DNA of 64,000 bases, from positions 620,001-684,000 of the forward strand of contig NZ_CP017181.1 of assembly GCF_001729765.1 (NCBI RefSeq), given 5' to 3'. Origin of the DNA: Enterobacter kobei. GTDB lineage: Bacteria; Pseudomonadota; Gammaproteobacteria; Enterobacterales; Enterobacteriaceae. The notes beneath the pieces are model-generated. The model had not been told where the DNA came from, searched no databases, and saw only the letters and a program-made list of their open reading frames with translations. Position numbers and translations under genes: made by a program. Positions 43,879-56,607 of this stretch are shown piece after piece. Within the stretch, counting starts at the first letter, position 1, and each line of letters starts with the position of its first letter.

Positions 43879-44700
43879 TTAACTCTCCTTCGGCGGCGCA
43901 TTTTCGCTGATGTAATTAGCCAGCTTGCAGTACTGCTCTACGGAAATGTTCTCCGCACGCATTGCCGGGTCGATCCCCAGCTCGGCTAACACCTCAACGG
44001 TAAATGAATTGCTCAGGCTGTTACGGATCGTTTTACGGCGCTGGTTAAAGGCTTCTGTGGTAATGCGGCTGAGGACACGCAGATCTTTAACCGGATAGGG
44101 TTTCGTTTTATGTGGCACAAGGCGCACAACCGCTGAATCCACTTTCGGTGGTGGTGTGAACGCTGACGGCGGCACTTCGAGTACCGGGATCACGTTACAG
44201 TAATATTGTGCCATCACGCTTAAACGACCATACGCTTTACTGTTCGGCCCTGCAACCAGACGGTTAACCACCTCTTTTTGCAACATGAAGTGCATATCGG
44301 CAATGGCATCAGTATAGCTAAACAGGTGGAACATGAGCGGCGTGGAGATGTTGTACGGCAGGTTGCCGAAGACGCGCAGCGGCTGACCCATTTTCTCCGA
44401 CAGTTCGCCAAAGTTCATGGTCATGGCGTCCTGCTGGTAGATGGTCAGCTTCGGTCCGAGGAACGGGTGCGTTTGCAGGCGTGCGGCAAGATCGCGGTCC
44501 AGTTCGATGACGGTCAGCTCGTCGAGGCGTTCGCCTACCGGCTCGGTCAGTGCAGCAAGGCCCGGACCGATTTCGACCATAGCCTGACCTTTTTGCGGAT
44601 TAATAGCCGAAACAATGCTTTCGATCACGAACTGATCGTTGAGGAAGTTTTGCCCGAAGCGTTTTCGGGCTAAGTGGCCCTGATGGACTCGATTAGTCAT
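43879..44700 (-). CDS. rsmA: 16S rRNA (A1518/A1519) dimethyltransferase RsmA (KsgA)
   Basis: 273 residues. SAM-binding motif [13 protein letters not shown] near residue 43; catalytic motif [13 protein letters not shown]. It dimethylates two adenines in helix 45 late in 30S assembly; loss gives kasugamycin resistance. The ATG overlaps the pdxA TGA in ATGA (44697-44700), giving translational coupling. Confidence 0.98.
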   Translation of the reverse strand: MTNRVHQGHLARKRFGQNFLNDQFVIESIVSAINPQKGQAMVEIGPGLAALTEPVGERLDELTVIELDRDLAARLQTHPFLGPKLTIYQQDAMTMNFGELSEKMGQPLRVFGNLPYNISTPLMFHLFSYTDAIADMHFMLQKEVVNRLVAGPNSKAYGRLSVMAQYYCNVIPVLEVPPSAFTPPPKVDSAVVRLVPHKTKPYPVKDLRVLSRITTEAFNQRRKTIRNSLSNSFTVEVLAELGIDPAMRAENISVEQYCKLANYISENAPPKES

Positions 44701-45683
44701 TGAGTATTAACAATCATTTTGATGGCGAGATTAAGCGCCGTAATAAAACTGCCGACATCCGCTTTCCCCTGTCCTGCCAGATCCAGCGCAGTACCGTGGT
44801 CAACGGACGTTCGAATAAAGGGTAAACCGAGGGTGATATTCACCCCGCGGCCAAAGCCCTGGTATTTTAGCACGGGCAGGCCCTGATCGTGGTACATCGC
44901 GAGGACGGCGTCGGCATTATCCAGGTATTTCGGCTGAAAAAGCGTGTCCGCAGGGAGCGGCCCGCTAAGATTCATCCCTTTAGCGCGCATTTCTTCAAGC
45001 ACCGGAATAATGGTGTCGATCTCTTCGGTGCCCATGTGTCCACCTTCTCCCGCATGCGGATTCAGGCCGCAAACCAGAACGTGTGGCTGTTTGATGCCGA
45101 ATTTGGTTTGCAGGTCATGATGCAGGATCCCGATGATCTCCCGCAGCAGTGCCGGGGTGATGGCATCAGGAATGGCCTTAACAGGCAGATGGGTGGTCAC
45201 GAGCGCAACGCGCATTGCCTCCGTCGCCAGCATCATCACTACTTTCGGGCTGTGCGAGCGCTCTTCAAAGAATTCCGTGTGCCCGGTAAAGGGGATACCC
45301 GCTTCGTTGATGACGCCCTTGTGCACGGGGCCGGTGATCAGGGCAGCAAATTCACCCTTCAGGCAACCGTCGCAGGCGCGCGCGAGGGTTTCCACGACGT
45401 AGTGGCCGTTTTCCGTGCTGAGCTGGCCTGGAATGACCGGTGTACGAAGAGGGACAGAAAGAACCGTGAGCGTACCGGCTTGCTGTGGTGCTGGCTGTTG
45501 GCCTTCAACGTAAGGAATAAGCGTTAAAGGCAGACCGAGCAGCTTCGCCCGGTCTTGTAACAGTGTTGCATCTGCGCAGACAACCAGTTCCACCGGCCAG
45601 CTTCGCTGGGCGAGCTGGACAACGAGGTCTGGCCCAATCCCGGCGGGTTCGCCGGGGGTGATCACAACACGATGCGGTTTCAT
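44697..45683 (-). CDS. pdxA: 4-hydroxythreonine-4-phosphate dehydrogenase
   Basis: 328 residues. Family motifs: [13 protein letters not shown] at the N-terminus, [31 protein letters not shown], and [14 protein letters not shown] with metal-binding residues. It oxidises the substrate that PdxJ then uses to make pyridoxine phosphate. The ATG overlaps the surA TAA by one base. Confidence 0.97.
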   Translation of the reverse strand: MKPHRVVITPGEPAGIGPDLVVQLAQRSWPVELVVCADATLLQDRAKLLGLPLTLIPYVEGQQPAPQQAGTLTVLSVPLRTPVIPGQLSTENGHYVVETLARACDGCLKGEFAALITGPVHKGVINEAGIPFTGHTEFFEERSHSPKVVMMLATEAMRVALVTTHLPVKAIPDAITPALLREIIGILHHDLQTKFGIKQPHVLVCGLNPHAGEGGHMGTEEIDTIIPVLEEMRAKGMNLSGPLPADTLFQPKYLDNADAVLAMYHDQGLPVLKYQGFGRGVNITLGLPFIRTSVDHGTALDLAGQGKADVGSFITALNLAIKMIVNTQ

Positions 45684-46969
45684 TAGTTACTCAGAACTTT
45701 CACGTAAGCACTGGCGCGTTGTTCCTGCATCCAGGTTGCCGCTTCTTCAGAGAACTTACGGTTAAACAGCATACGGTAAGCGCGGTCTTTCTGCGCCGCA
45801 TCCGTTTTATCCACGTTACGGGTGTCCATCAGCTCGATCAGATGCCAGCCAAATGAAGAGTGTACCGGAGCACTGATCTGGCCTTTGTTCAGCTTCATCA
45901 GCGCATCGCGGAAGGCAGGATCGTAAATATCTGCTGCAGCCCAGCCCAGATCGCCGCCCTGATTAGCAGAGCCTGGATCCTGAGAGAACTCCTTCGCGGC
46001 ATTGGCAAACGAGGTTTTACCGCTCTTAATGTCTGCCGCAATCTGCTCCAGCTTCGCACGTGCCTGATCGTCAGTCATGATCGGTGACGGTTTGAGCAGA
46101 ATATGACGAGCGTGAACTTCAGTCACGGAAATGTTCTGGCTCTGACCACGCAGATCGTTCACTTTCAGAATGTGGAAGCCCACACCGGAACGGATTGGAC
46201 CCACGATATCGCCTTTCTTCGCCGTACTCAGCGCCTGGGCAAAGATGGATGGCAGCTCCTGAATACGTCCCCAGCCCATCTGGCCGCCTTTCAGCGCCTG
46301 TTGGTCAGCGGAGTAGGTGATAGCCAGCTTGCCAAAGTCGCCGCCGTTACGCGCCTGTTCGACAATAGAACGTGCCTGACTTTCTGCTTCCGCAGCCTGA
46401 TCGGAGGTTGGGTTCTCTGGCAGTGGGATCAGAATGTGGCTCAGGTTCAGCTCTGTGCTCGCATCGTTCTGGTTACCCACCTGTTTTGCCAGCGCGTCCA
46501 CTTCCTGCGGCAGGATCGTGACGCGACGACGGACTTCATTGTTACGCACTTCCGAAATCAGCATCTCTTTACGGATCTGGTTGCGGTAGGTGGCGTAGCT
46601 GATGCCGTCATAGGCCAGACGACTGCGCATCTGATCCAGAGACATGTTGTTTTGCTTTGCGATGTTAGTGATGGCCTGATCGAGTTGCTCGTCAGTCACC
46701 TTCACGCCCATTTTCTGACCCATCTGCAGAACGATCTGATCCATGATCAGTCGTTCCAGGATCTGATGGCGCAGCGTGGCGTCATCCGGAAGTTGCTGAC
46801 CTGCTTCGCCCGAATTGAGCTTCACAGATTTCATCAGACCGTCAACGTCACTTTCGAGCACGACGCCGTTGTTAACAACAGCGGCGACCTTATCAACAAC
46901 CTGGGGGGCCGCGAAGCTGGTATTCGCAACCATAGCGACACCGAGCAGCAGCGTTTTCCAGTTCTTCAT
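45683..46969 (-). CDS. surA: Periplasmic chaperone and PPIase SurA
   Basis: 428 residues. Signal peptide 1-20 (…[10 protein letters not shown]). The N-terminal chaperone domain is followed by two parvulin domains (about 172-275 and 283-385; [20 protein letters not shown] and [20 protein letters not shown]) and a short C-terminal helix. It escorts outer-membrane proteins, LptD among them, to the BAM complex. It lies 53 bases downstream of lptD in the same operon. Confidence 0.98.
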   Translation of the reverse strand: MKNWKTLLLGVAMVANTSFAAPQVVDKVAAVVNNGVVLESDVDGLMKSVKLNSGEAGQQLPDDATLRHQILERLIMDQIVLQMGQKMGVKVTDEQLDQAITNIAKQNNMSLDQMRSRLAYDGISYATYRNQIRKEMLISEVRNNEVRRRVTILPQEVDALAKQVGNQNDASTELNLSHILIPLPENPTSDQAAEAESQARSIVEQARNGGDFGKLAITYSADQQALKGGQMGWGRIQELPSIFAQALSTAKKGDIVGPIRSGVGFHILKVNDLRGQSQNISVTEVHARHILLKPSPIMTDDQARAKLEQIAADIKSGKTSFANAAKEFSQDPGSANQGGDLGWAAADIYDPAFRDALMKLNKGQISAPVHSSFGWHLIELMDTRNVDKTDAAQKDRAYRMLFNRKFSEEAATWMQEQRASAYVKVLSN

Positions 46970-47022
46970 ACTTTTTCCATTTCAATTAACCGCAAAGCGG
47001 ATTACGTTGTAAATCAAATACA

Positions 47023-49374
47023 TTACAAGGAACTACGGTATGGCAGGATGTTCGAACGCAGCATCTGCTGGGTGCCCAGGCCGTAGTTGGAACTCAGGCC
47101 GCGCAGTTCGACATTAAAGCCAATCACGTTATCGTATTTGCTCTGATTGTTTTGAGTATCCCAGCCGTTAAGCTTACGTTCGTAGCCGACACGCAGCGCA
47201 TAACAGCAGGAGTTATATTGCAGACCCACCATCTGGTCAGCAGGTTTATTGGCGTTAGTGTCAAAGTAGTAAGCGCCTACGATTGACCAGCGATCGGCGA
47301 TAGGCCAGCTTGCTGCGCCACCCACCTGCGAAATCCCATCTTTGTATTGGTCAGCATTGGCGTAGTTCGGCAATGTCGCCTGAATATATTCCGGACTGGC
47401 ATAGCGGTACGTCAACTGCATCATACGGTCTTCATCACGACGGTATTCAATAGCTGCACTGCTCGTCGCGATATTGTCCAGTCGCGTATCGTACTGCAAC
47501 CCACCGCGCAGACCCCAGCGATCGGTCATGCGCCAGTAGGTATCACCCGCCCACACCAGTGAACCCGTTTTGTTGTCTTTCTCCCAGTTAATGTCGTCAT
47601 CACCCGTACGAGACTCGGTGAAATAGTAAATTTGACCAACAGAAACGTTAAAACGTTCAACGGCAGATTCATCATAAACGCGCGTTGTGACACCGGTCGT
47701 TAACTGGTTAGCGGAAGCAATTCGGTCGAGACCACCGTAGGTACGGTCGCGGAACAGGCCGCTATAGTCCGATTGCAGGAAAGAGGAGTCGTAGTTCTGA
47801 ATCTTGCTCTGATCGCGATAAGGCACGTAAAGATACTGCATACGCGGTTCAAGCGTCTGAGTATAGCCATCCGCCAGGAGTGCCATATCACGTTCGAAAA
47901 TCAGTTTACCGTCCATCTTAAACTGGGGAAGCGTACGGTTTACTGATTCTTCAAGATCGGTACCATAGCGATTGTTGTACCAGTCCAGATTTTTCTGCTG
48001 ATAGTGCGTCGCCATGAGCTTGGCTTCGGTATTCAGACTTGCCCAGTCATTTGACCAGGGCAGGTTGACCGTCGGCTCAATATGAACGCGTGTGGATTCT
48101 GGCATATCCGAGTTGGTATTAACGAAATGCACTGCCTGAGCGTAGACGTGGGTGTCGAAAGGACCGACATCGTTTTGGTACCAGTTCACGTCCAGTTGCG
48201 GTTCAGCACCGTAGGTACTTGCTGTTTGGGTATTAAAGACCTGGAACTGCTTGGTTGACACCGTGGCGTTAAAGTTTTGAATCGCATAGCCAACGCTGAA
48301 TTTCTGCGTCGCATAGCCATCGGTACTTGAACCGTACTTGGAGTCAAAGTCATTAAAGTAGTAAGGATCGCTGACCTTGGTATAGTCGACGTTAAAACGC
48401 CAGACCTGATCCAGTACCCCGGCATGCTGCCAGAAATACATCCAGCGGTGCTTGTCGCCTTCGGTCGGGTGCTCATCCTGGAAGACTTTATCTGACGGCA
48501 GATAATCCAGCTCCATCAGACCCGCACCGGCCTGAGTCAGATAGCGGAACTCGTTCTCCCACATGACGTTGCCGCGCTTATGGATATAGTGCGGCGTGAT
48601 CGTGGCGTCCATGTTGGGCGCGATGTTCCAGTAATACGGCAGGTAGAACTCAAAGTAGTTCGAGGTGCTGTATTTGGCATTGGGGATCAGGAAGCCTGAG
48701 CGACGCTTGTCACCCACGGGAAGCTGAAGATAAGGGCTGTAGAATACCGGTACCGGACCCAGCTTAAAGCGGGCGTTCCAGATCTCCGCGACCTGCTCTT
48801 CACGGTCGTGGATCACTTCGCTCCCGACCACGCTCCAGGTGTTTGACCCTGGCAGACAGGAGGTAAAGGAGCCATTTTCCAGGATCGTATAGCGGTTTTC
48901 ACCGCGCTGTTTCATCAGATCCGCTTTACCGCGTCCCTGGCGACCCACCATCTGGTAATCACCTTCCCAGACGTTAGTATCTTTCGTATTCAGGTTTGAC
49001 CAGGCTTTCGGACCTTTCAGGATGACCTGATTGTCGTCATAGTGCACATTACCCAGCGCATCCACCGTTCGTACCGGCTCGGCCGCGCCTTCCGGCTGCT
49101 TCTGGTGCAACTGCACTTCATCTGCCTGCAGGCGGCTATTGCCCTGGTTAATATCCACATTGCCAGTAAACGTGGCGTTGTCAGGATAAGTACCCTTAGA
49201 ACTGTCTGCAGTAATGGTTACCGGCAAGCTATTTGTATCACCCTGCACCAGTGGGCGATTATAACTTGGAACGCCAAGCATACACTGCGAGGCGAGATCG
49301 GCCGCCAGCCCCTGTTGACTGTACAGGGCGGTGCCAATCATTGTGGCCAGAAGGGTGGGGATACGTTTTTTCAT
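47023..49374 (-). CDS. lptD: LPS-assembly protein LptD
   Basis: 783 residues. Signal peptide 1-24. The N-terminal jellyroll (OstA) domain begins with Cys31 and includes [20 protein letters not shown]; Cys173 (SFTSCLPGS) and the Cys pair [11 protein letters not shown] near 724 complete the disulfides. A 26-strand barrel fills the rest. With LptE it inserts lipopolysaccharide in the outer leaflet. Its position upstream of surA, a chaperone it needs, fits their joint role. The 239-base gap to divergent djlA holds both promoters; I found no clear sigma-E site. Confidence 0.97.
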   Translation of the reverse strand: MKKRIPTLLATMIGTALYSQQGLAADLASQCMLGVPSYNRPLVQGDTNSLPVTITADSSKGTYPDNATFTGNVDINQGNSRLQADEVQLHQKQPEGAAEPVRTVDALGNVHYDDNQVILKGPKAWSNLNTKDTNVWEGDYQMVGRQGRGKADLMKQRGENRYTILENGSFTSCLPGSNTWSVVGSEVIHDREEQVAEIWNARFKLGPVPVFYSPYLQLPVGDKRRSGFLIPNAKYSTSNYFEFYLPYYWNIAPNMDATITPHYIHKRGNVMWENEFRYLTQAGAGLMELDYLPSDKVFQDEHPTEGDKHRWMYFWQHAGVLDQVWRFNVDYTKVSDPYYFNDFDSKYGSSTDGYATQKFSVGYAIQNFNATVSTKQFQVFNTQTASTYGAEPQLDVNWYQNDVGPFDTHVYAQAVHFVNTNSDMPESTRVHIEPTVNLPWSNDWASLNTEAKLMATHYQQKNLDWYNNRYGTDLEESVNRTLPQFKMDGKLIFERDMALLADGYTQTLEPRMQYLYVPYRDQSKIQNYDSSFLQSDYSGLFRDRTYGGLDRIASANQLTTGVTTRVYDESAVERFNVSVGQIYYFTESRTGDDDINWEKDNKTGSLVWAGDTYWRMTDRWGLRGGLQYDTRLDNIATSSAAIEYRRDEDRMMQLTYRYASPEYIQATLPNYANADQYKDGISQVGGAASWPIADRWSIVGAYYFDTNANKPADQMVGLQYNSCCYALRVGYERKLNGWDTQNNQSKYDNVIGFNVELRGLSSNYGLGTQQMLRSNILPYRSSL

Positions 49375-49613
49375 ACGTTGTATTTTATTGTTCCGTCATC
49401 AGTGGCTACGGCTTACAAACGCTCAGAGACTATCTTACTCATCAGCGCAGTACCAGCGTTAATCCTGCCCGTTTGCGTGCCAGAGTGTTAGGCTCGCTAT
49501 CGAATGACGAGTATGATAAAGCAAATTATAGGCGATGTCCTTCAATTGACCGTGGCTTGAACACTGTGATGATGACGTTGCGTCGGCCAGGAATATGACT
49601 ATCCGGGGAGTAT

Positions 49614-50429
49614 ATGCAGTATTGGGGTAAAATAATCGGCGTTGCGTTCGCCATCATCATGGGTGCCGGGTTCTGGGGAATCGTGCTTGGTCTCATTATC
49701 GGTCATATGTTTGATAAGGCGCGCAGCCGCAAAATGGCCTGGTTTGCGAATCAGCGCGAGCGCCAGTCACTCTTTTTCTCCACCACCTTTGAAGTCATGG
49801 GGCATTTAACCAAATCCAAAGGCCGCGTGACCGAAGCCGATATTCAAATCGCCAGCATCTTTATGGACCGCATGAATTTGCATGGTGAATCCCGTGTGGC
49901 CGCGCAGAATGCGTTTCGCATTGGGAAATCAGATAACTATCCGCTGCGTGAAAAAATGCGTCAGTTCCGCAGCATCTGCTTCGGACGTTTTGATTTAATT
50001 CGGATGTTTCTGGAAATTCAAATCCAGGCGGCGTTTGCTGACGGTTCACTGCATCCTAATGAACGTGATGTTCTGTACGTCATTGCAGAAGAGTTGGGCA
50101 TCTCCCGAATGCAGTTCGACCAGTTCTTACGCATGATGCAGGGCGGCGCGCAGTTTGGCGGGGGGTATCACCAGCAGTCTTCCGGCGGTGCATGGCAGCA
50201 GGCGCAGCGTGGACCGACGCTGGACGATGCCTGCAACGTACTTGGCGTGAAACCCACTGACGATCAAACCACCATCAAACGCGCCTATCGCAAGCTGATG
50301 AGCGAGCATCACCCTGACAAACTGGTCGCGAAAGGCTTACCGCCGGAAATGATGGAGATGGCGAAGCAGAAAGCGCAGGAAATTCAGAAGGCTTACGAGC
50401 TGATTAAAGAGAAGAAAGGTTTCAAATAA
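49614..50429 (+). CDS. djlA: Membrane-anchored DnaJ-like protein DjlA
   Basis: 271 residues. A single N-terminal membrane segment (about 7-31) has Gly-rich dimerisation faces. A TerB-like middle domain (about 55-175) has [20 protein letters not shown], and a C-terminal J domain (about 205-271) has HPD in [10 protein letters not shown]. It works with DnaK at the membrane; in E. coli, overproduction activates the Rcs system. Unlike E. coli K-12, rluA follows directly. Confidence 0.97.
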   Translation: MQYWGKIIGVAFAIIMGAGFWGIVLGLIIGHMFDKARSRKMAWFANQRERQSLFFSTTFEVMGHLTKSKGRVTEADIQIASIFMDRMNLHGESRVAAQNAFRIGKSDNYPLREKMRQFRSICFGRFDLIRMFLEIQIQAAFADGSLHPNERDVLYVIAEELGISRMQFDQFLRMMQGGAQFGGGYHQQSSGGAWQQAQRGPTLDDACNVLGVKPTDDQTTIKRAYRKLMSEHHPDKLVAKGLPPEMMEMAKQKAQEIQKAYELIKEKKGFK

Positions 50430-50461
50430 AAAAGGGCCCGACACTGTCGGGCCCTTTTTTC
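50430..50461. terminator. Bidirectional terminator between djlA and rluA
   Basis: GGGCCCGA / TCGGGCCC stem with a CACTG loop, flanked by an A-run (left) and TTTTTT (right). Confidence 0.92.
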
Positions 50462-51119
50462 AGAAGTCCACCGGGGCGTTAAACGTCATCGTGTTACCGA
50501 AGGCCGGATGGGTAATGGTTAGCGTCTGGGCGTGAAGCTGCAGACGCGGCGCTAACGCCAGCGCTTCCGGCGGCGCGTAAAACCGGTCGCCTAAAATCGG
50601 ATGACCTAGCGCAAGCATATGCACGCGCAGCTGGTGTGAACGTCCGGTAATCGGCTTAAGGAGTACGCGCGCGGTGTTATTCGGTGCGTACTCCAGCACT
50701 TCATACTCGGTCTGCGCGGCCTTGCCGGTTTCATAGCAGACCTTCTGCTTAGGCCGGTTCGGCCAGTCGCAGATCAGCGGCAGATCCACCAACCCTTCTG
50801 CCTGTGCAGGATGTCCCCAGACGCGCGCCACGTACTGCTTCTTCGGCTCGCGCTCGCGGAACTGGCGCTTCAGCTCGCGCTCCGCCGCTTTATTGAGCGC
50901 CACCACAATCACGCCGCTGGTTGCCATATCCAGACGATGCACAGATTCCGCCTGTGGATGATCGCGCTGAATGCGCGTCATCACGCTGTCTTTGTGCTCA
51001 TCCAGACGCCCCGGTACGGACAACAGGCCGCTCGGCTTGTTAACTACCATAATGTGTTCATCCTGATACAGGATGACCAGCCAGGGATCCATCGGCGGAT
51101 TGTAGGGCTCCATTACCAT
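50460..51119 (-). CDS. rluA: Dual-specificity pseudouridine synthase RluA (23S rRNA 746 / tRNA 32)
   Basis: 219 residues. The start at 51119 (MVMEPYNPPMDPW) was chosen because GGAG precedes it and it places the catalytic Asp at residue 64 (HRLDMATSGVIVVA), its known number. The open frame extends 11 codons upstream into the region next to the rapA stop. PITGRSHQLRVHM is the second family motif. It lies 13 bases downstream of rapA and may be co-transcribed. Confidence 0.95.
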   Translation of the reverse strand: MVMEPYNPPMDPWLVILYQDEHIMVVNKPSGLLSVPGRLDEHKDSVMTRIQRDHPQAESVHRLDMATSGVIVVALNKAAERELKRQFREREPKKQYVARVWGHPAQAEGLVDLPLICDWPNRPKQKVCYETGKAAQTEYEVLEYAPNNTARVLLKPITGRSHQLRVHMLALGHPILGDRFYAPPEALALAPRLQLHAQTLTITHPAFGNTMTFNAPVDF

Positions 51120-51132
51120 TTTTTTGCTCCGC

Positions 51133-54039
51133 TTACTGATGCGTGACAACAATCAGACGCAATGCGTCCAGTCGCCAGCCCGCCTGATTCAGGCTTTCCA
51201 TAATTTGCTGACGGTTGCTTTCAATGGCAGCCAGTTCATCGTCACGGATGTTCGGGTTCACCGCCTTCAGCGCTTCCAGACGGGACAGCTCTGCTGAGAG
51301 TTTCTCATCGGCCTCGGTGCGTGCAGCATCGATCAGCGCACGGGCCGCTTTCTCGATCTGGCTTTCGCCCAGCTGCAGAATGGCATGCACGTCCTGCTGT
51401 ACCGCATTCACCAGCTTGCTGCCCGTATGGCGATTCACCGCGCTCAGCTGACGGTTGAAACTCTCGAATTCAACTTGCCCTGCCAGGTTGGTACCGTTTT
51501 TATCCAGCAGCAGACGCACAGGCGTTGGCGGCAGGAAGCGGGTCAGCTGGAGCTGTTTCGGTGCCTGGGCTTCCACAACGTAGATCAGTTCTACCAGCAG
51601 CGTACCCACCGGCAGTGCCTTGTTCTTGAGGAGTGAAATCGTGCTGCTACCGGTATCGCCGGAAAGGATCAGATCCAGTCCGTTACGGATCAGCGGGTGT
51701 TCCCAGGTGATGAACTGAGCATCTTCGCGGGACAGCGCCACATCACGTTCGAAGGTGATAGTACAACCATCTTCCGGCAGGCCCGGGAAATCCGGCACCA
51801 GCATGTGATCGGACGGGGTCAGGACAATCAGGTTCTCGCCGCGATCGTCCTGGTTAATTCCGACGATGTCGAACAGGTTCATGGAGAAGCTGATCAGACT
51901 GGTGTCATCATCTTGTTCTTCAATGCTTTCAGCCAGCGCCTGCGCTTTCTCTCCGCCGTTGGAGTGAATTTCCAGCAGGCGGTCGCGACCCTGCTCAAGC
52001 TGCGCTTTCAGCGCTTCATGCTTCTCGCGGCAGGATTTGATCAGATCGTCAAATCCGTCACTGTTTTCCGGTGCGGCCAGGTAGCCGATCAGATCGCTAT
52101 GCACCTGATCGTAAATGGTGCGGCCCGTCGGGCAGGTATGCTCAAACGCATCCAGACCTTCGTGGAACCAGCGCACCAGCACGGACTGGGCAGTTTTTTC
52201 CAGATACGGCACGTGGATCTGAATATCATGCGCCTGGCCGATACGATCCAGACGACCGATACGCTGTTCCAGCAGATCCGGGTTGAACGGCAGATCGAAC
52301 ATCACCAGATTACTGGCAAACTGGAAGTTACGGCCTTCAGAACCGATTTCCGAGCACAGCAGAACCTGTGCACCACTGTCCTCTTCACCGAACCACGCCG
52401 CGGCGCGGTCACGTTCAACGATGGACATCCCTTCGTGGAACACGGCGGCGCGAATACCTTCACGCTCGCGCAGCACCTGCTCCAGCTGCAGCGCGGTAGC
52501 CGCTTTGGCGCAGATCACCAGCACCTTCTGGGAGCGGTGGGCGGTCAGGTAGCCCATCAGCCACTCCACGCGCGGGTCGAAGTTCCACCAGGTGCCGGTA
52601 TCGCCTTCAAATTCTTGGTAGATTTGTTCCGGGTAGAGCATGTCGCGGGCGTGCTCTTCCTGGGTTTTGCGCGCGCCCATAATGCCAGAGACTTTGATCG
52701 CCGTCTGATACTGGGTGGGCAGCGGAAGCTTGATGGTATGCAGCTCGCGTTTCGGGAACCCTTTCACGCCGTTACGGGTGTTGCGGAACAGCACGCGGCT
52801 GGTGCCGTGGCGGTCCATCAGCATGTCGATGAGCTCTTTACGCGCAGGCTCCGCGTTATCGCTATCGCTGTTCGCGGCCTGCAGAAGCGGTTCAATATCC
52901 TGCTCGCCAATCAGCTCGCTCAGGGTGTTGAGTTCCTCATTAGAAAGACGATTGCCTGCCAGCAGCATGGCCACGGCATCCGCGACCGGACGGTAGTTAT
53001 TCTGTTCTTCCACGAACTGCCCGAAATCGTGGAAACGGTTTGGGTCGAGCAGGCGCAGACGGGCGAAGTGGCTTTCCAGACCCAGCTGTTCCGGCGTTGC
53101 GGTCAGCAGCAGAACGCCAGGGACGCGCTCCGCAAGCTGTTCGATAGCCATATACTCGCGGCTTGGCGCGTCTTCGCTCCAGACTAAATGGTGCGCTTCG
53201 TCAACGACCATAATGTCCCACTCGGCATCGCACAGGTGCTCGAGACGCTGCTTGCTGCGGCGCACGAAGTCCAGGGAGCAAATGACCAGCTGTTCGGTTT
53301 CAAACGGGTTGTCGGCGTCGTGCTGCGCTTCGGCATAGCGTTCGTCGTCAAACAGGGAGAAGCGCAGGTTAAAGCGGCGAAGCATCTCGACCAGCCACTG
53401 GTGCTGCAGGGTTTCAGGCACCACGATCAGCACGCGCTCGGCGGCACCGGAAAGCAGCTGTTGATGCAGGATCATACCCGCTTCAATGGTTTTACCCAGG
53501 CCCACTTCATCGGCCAGCAGTACGCGAGGGGCATGGCGACGGCCCACGTCATGGGCGATATTCAGCTGGTGGGGGATCAGGCTGGTGCGCTGACCGCGCA
53601 GGCCGCTCCACGGCATGCGGTACTGTTCACTCTGGAACTTGCGCGCGCGATAGCGCAGCGAGAAGCGATCCATACGGTCAATTTGCCCGGCAAACAGGCG
53701 GTCCTGCGGCTTACTGAAAACCAGTTTGCTGTCGAGCAGCACTTCACGCAGGATGACATTTGCTTCGTCTGTATCAAGACGCGTACCAATGTAAGCGAGC
53801 AGTCCATTCTCTTCTTTTACGTCTTCAATCTTGAGCTGCCAGCCGTCATGGCTGGTCACGGTGTCACCCGGATTGAACATCACGCGGGTTACAGGGGAGT
53901 CATTGCGAGCGTACAGGCGGTTTTCACCGGTGGCAGGGAAGAGGAGGGTAACCATACGCGCATCGACGGCAACGACGGTTCCTAATCCAAGTTCGCTTTC
54001 TGTATCGCTGATCCAGCGTTGACCAAGTGTAAAAGGCAT
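51133..54039 (-). CDS. rapA: RNA polymerase-associated SWI2/SNF2 ATPase RapA (HepA)
   Basis: 968 residues. N-terminal Tudor-like domains (about 1-110), Walker [15 protein letters not shown] (175-188), DEAH box ([11 protein letters not shown], near 280), helicase C motif [20 protein letters not shown], and [11 protein letters not shown]. It binds RNA polymerase and recycles it after transcription. The gene lies between polB and rluA, as in E. coli. The 129-base gap to polB holds its promoter. Confidence 0.98.
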   Translation of the reverse strand: MPFTLGQRWISDTESELGLGTVVAVDARMVTLLFPATGENRLYARNDSPVTRVMFNPGDTVTSHDGWQLKIEDVKEENGLLAYIGTRLDTDEANVILREVLLDSKLVFSKPQDRLFAGQIDRMDRFSLRYRARKFQSEQYRMPWSGLRGQRTSLIPHQLNIAHDVGRRHAPRVLLADEVGLGKTIEAGMILHQQLLSGAAERVLIVVPETLQHQWLVEMLRRFNLRFSLFDDERYAEAQHDADNPFETEQLVICSLDFVRRSKQRLEHLCDAEWDIMVVDEAHHLVWSEDAPSREYMAIEQLAERVPGVLLLTATPEQLGLESHFARLRLLDPNRFHDFGQFVEEQNNYRPVADAVAMLLAGNRLSNEELNTLSELIGEQDIEPLLQAANSDSDNAEPARKELIDMLMDRHGTSRVLFRNTRNGVKGFPKRELHTIKLPLPTQYQTAIKVSGIMGARKTQEEHARDMLYPEQIYQEFEGDTGTWWNFDPRVEWLMGYLTAHRSQKVLVICAKAATALQLEQVLREREGIRAAVFHEGMSIVERDRAAAWFGEEDSGAQVLLCSEIGSEGRNFQFASNLVMFDLPFNPDLLEQRIGRLDRIGQAHDIQIHVPYLEKTAQSVLVRWFHEGLDAFEHTCPTGRTIYDQVHSDLIGYLAAPENSDGFDDLIKSCREKHEALKAQLEQGRDRLLEIHSNGGEKAQALAESIEEQDDDTSLISFSMNLFDIVGINQDDRGENLIVLTPSDHMLVPDFPGLPEDGCTITFERDVALSREDAQFITWEHPLIRNGLDLILSGDTGSSTISLLKNKALPVGTLLVELIYVVEAQAPKQLQLTRFLPPTPVRLLLDKNGTNLAGQVEFESFNRQLSAVNRHTGSKLVNAVQQDVHAILQLGESQIEKAARALIDAARTEADEKLSAELSRLEALKAVNPNIRDDELAAIESNRQQIMESLNQAGWRLDALRLIVVTHQ

Positions 54040-54168
54040 AGTTGTTCGGCTCTAATCTTTAATTGCAGGCAATAGTTCGACCCCCATCAAAAAAAGACGG
54101 TCATCGAAAAATGGGTCCGGGAATGGAAAGGGCGCTATGGTACTGGATGGCAGCCATTTCGTCACGTG

Positions 54169-56526
54169 TCAAAATAGGCCAAGTTGCCCTGTCACTAGTG
54201 TAGCAAAATCGTCGTCGATGAAGGGCAAAATTCCGTCGGCGACCGGCTGAAGCTGACGCGTCAGGTAGTGATCGTAATCGAGCGGTGAGTATTGATAATC
54301 CACCGGTTCCGGACCGTTAATTGTCCAGACGTATTTGATCGTTCCCCGGTTCTGATACTGCGGGGCGCGGCCGCGCTTCACGTTCTCTTCATCCGCCAGG
54401 CGCGCGGCGCGTACGTGGGGAGGCACATTACGTTGATACTCTGCTAGCGGGCGGCGCAGGCGTTTGCGGTAAACCAGTTGGTTATCCAGCTCACCTGCCA
54501 TCAGGCTGGCGATGGTTTCGCGCACGTAATCCTGATAGGGCTCGTTGCGGAATACCCGCAGGTAAAGCGTTTGCTGGAACTGCTGCGCCAGCGGGGTCCA
54601 GTCGGTGCGCACCGTCTCCAGCCCTTTGAACACCATCCGCTGCGTGTCACCTTCCTGAATCAGCCCGGCGTAGCGCTTCTTGCTGCCCTGGTCGGTACCG
54701 CGAATGGTGGGCATTAAAAAGCGGGCGAAATGGGTTTCAAATTCCAGTTCTAACGTGCTGGTTAACCGCTCTTTTTGCAAACTTTCGCGCCACCAGGCGT
54801 TCACAAAGGCGACCAGTTCTTTGCCGATTCGCGCGGCGTCCTCTTCAGAATGGGCGGCTTTCAGCCAGACAAAGGTGGAGTCGGTATCGCCATAAATGAC
54901 GTCATAGCCCCGGGATTCAATCAGCGCTTTGGTTTGACGCATGATTTCATGCCCGCGCATGGTGATGGATGACGCCAGTCTGGGGTCGAAAAAGCGGCAG
55001 GCGCTGGTGCCCAGCACGCCGTAAAAGGCATTCATAATGATTTTCAGCGCCTGCGAGAGGGGCTTATTCCCGTGACGCTTCGCCTCGTCGCGCCCGTGCC
55101 AGATGTTTCCCACAATTTCAGGCAGGCAGTGTTTTTCACGCGAGAAACGGGCGCCGAGAAAGCCTTCAGTGCTGTGCGCGTCGTCCGGCTGCGCCATCCC
55201 TTCCACCAGCCCCACCGGGTCAATCAGGTACGTGCGGATAATCGACGGATACAGGCTTTTGTAATCCAGAACCAGCACCGAATCGTAAAGCCCTGGCCGG
55301 GAGTCCATCACATACCCGCCGGGGCTGGCCTGTGGCGGTACGTCCCCGAGGTTGGGGGCAACGTACCCTGCCCGGTGCATGCGGGGGAAATAGAGGTGGC
55401 TAAAGGCCGCTACCGAGCCGCCGTGCCTGTCGGTCGCGAGGCCGTTTACCGTCGCGCGCTCCAGCAGGAACGGCATGATCTCGGTTTTATGGAAAATCTG
55501 CGTAACCAGCTCGCAATCTTTCAGGTTATAGGTGGCGAGCGCCGGTTTATCTTCATTAAAGCGTCGGTCAATCTCATCCATTCTGTCCCAGGGGTTGTCA
55601 ATGGATTTGCCCTCGCCAAGCAGCGCCTGCGCTACGGCTTCAAGAGAGAATGACGAGAAGTTCCAGAAGGCGGATTTCAGTGCCTCGATGCCGTCGATAA
55701 TCAGGCGGCCATTGGCCTGGGCGAAGAAGACGCCATTCTTAAAGCCGTGCTCGCGCCACTCCAGCTCGCTGTTGCCGCGCCCGAGTATCAGCGGAATGCG
55801 ATACCGCTCGGCATGTTTTTGCAGCACGCGCAGGTCGAACTGCACCACGTTCCAGCCGATCAGGACATCGGGATCGTAGTCGGTAAACCACTGGTTAAGC
55901 TTCTCCAGCAGCTGGGGTCGGCTATTGACATATTCAAGCCGGAAATCCAGCGTGGACGCATCGCCATTTGGCGGCCCAAGCATGTACACAACCCGATCGC
56001 CGCAGCCTTCCAGACCAATGCAGTACAGCTCGCCGTGGCGGGTGGTTTCAATGTCCAGGGAGACCCATTTTAGCGGCGGGCGATAGCCCGGGTTAGGCTT
56101 CAGACGAGCGTTAACGAGGCGACCGTTTTGCGCTGTGCCATCCACCCAGACGGGCGCGGTAATAAACCGTTCCATCAGGAAACGCTCGGGGGGACGGATA
56201 TCCGCTTCGTAGAGCGTTACGCCCGCCTCGCGCAGCAGCTTTTCATAGTGCATCAGTTGACGATGGGCGCGACAGTAAAGGCCGTATACCGGCTGACGCT
56301 GGAAATCTTTCAGCTCAAGAGGGGTGATGCGCCAGCCGTTTTCGCCGCGCAGCAGTTGTTTGACTTTTTCGACGTGCGATTCAGGAATAAACGCCACGGA
56401 CTCCTGCGGCGGCAGCGTTACGTGCAACGGGCCGCTGTCCGTCGCCAGCCAGAATTCAACCTCAGTGCCCTGAGGCGTATCCCGCCAGTGCCGGGTCAGT
56501 AAAAAGCCTTCTTGCGCCTGCGTCAC
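54169..56526 (-). CDS. polB: DNA polymerase II, GTG start
   Basis: 785 residues, family B polymerase. The 3'-5' exonuclease motif I is [14 protein letters not shown] (near 155); polymerase motifs are [15 protein letters not shown] (near 420) and [13 protein letters not shown] (near 545). The C-terminus ends in GQLGLF, the clamp-binding type motif. It acts in replication restart and translesion bypass and is SOS-induced. The start is GTG at 56524-56526. A LexA-like box and a -10 sequence lie upstream. Confidence 0.97.
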   Translation of the reverse strand: MTQAQEGFLLTRHWRDTPQGTEVEFWLATDSGPLHVTLPPQESVAFIPESHVEKVKQLLRGENGWRITPLELKDFQRQPVYGLYCRAHRQLMHYEKLLREAGVTLYEADIRPPERFLMERFITAPVWVDGTAQNGRLVNARLKPNPGYRPPLKWVSLDIETTRHGELYCIGLEGCGDRVVYMLGPPNGDASTLDFRLEYVNSRPQLLEKLNQWFTDYDPDVLIGWNVVQFDLRVLQKHAERYRIPLILGRGNSELEWREHGFKNGVFFAQANGRLIIDGIEALKSAFWNFSSFSLEAVAQALLGEGKSIDNPWDRMDEIDRRFNEDKPALATYNLKDCELVTQIFHKTEIMPFLLERATVNGLATDRHGGSVAAFSHLYFPRMHRAGYVAPNLGDVPPQASPGGYVMDSRPGLYDSVLVLDYKSLYPSIIRTYLIDPVGLVEGMAQPDDAHSTEGFLGARFSREKHCLPEIVGNIWHGRDEAKRHGNKPLSQALKIIMNAFYGVLGTSACRFFDPRLASSITMRGHEIMRQTKALIESRGYDVIYGDTDSTFVWLKAAHSEEDAARIGKELVAFVNAWWRESLQKERLTSTLELEFETHFARFLMPTIRGTDQGSKKRYAGLIQEGDTQRMVFKGLETVRTDWTPLAQQFQQTLYLRVFRNEPYQDYVRETIASLMAGELDNQLVYRKRLRRPLAEYQRNVPPHVRAARLADEENVKRGRAPQYQNRGTIKYVWTINGPEPVDYQYSPLDYDHYLTRQLQPVADGILPFIDDDFATLVTGQLGLF

Positions 56527-56542
56527 ACCGTTATCCCATAAA

Positions 56543-56570
56543 CAAAACCAGGCTTGATTATAGCCTGGTT
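56543..56570 (-). terminator. Terminator of araBAD, overlapping the polB promoter
   Basis: On the minus strand, AACCAGGCT / AGCCTGGTT with a 7-base loop is followed by TTGTTT. The strand TATAAT (56562-56557) lies at the loop and could be the polB -10. Transcription starting there would begin in the 3' arm and escape the hairpin, while readthrough from araD would be stopped. Confidence 0.7.
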
Positions 56571-56582
56571 AAGGGGTGTTTG

Positions 56583-56598
56583 CTGGGGTTTTATACAG
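56583..56598 (-). promoter_or_regulatory. LexA-like SOS box of polB
   Basis: Minus-strand CTGTATAAAACCCCAG: CTGT, eight bases, CCAG, one mismatch from CTGT-N8-ACAG. It corresponds in place and sequence to the E. coli polB (dinA) SOS box. It covers the expected -35 region of the TATAAT at 56557-56562. Confidence 0.65.
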
Positions 56599-56607
56599 TG
56601 TCTGTTT

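Noticed and set aside
51697..53187. A 496-codon open frame antisense to rapA.
   Set aside because: It lies fully inside a well-supported gene and has no recognisable family.
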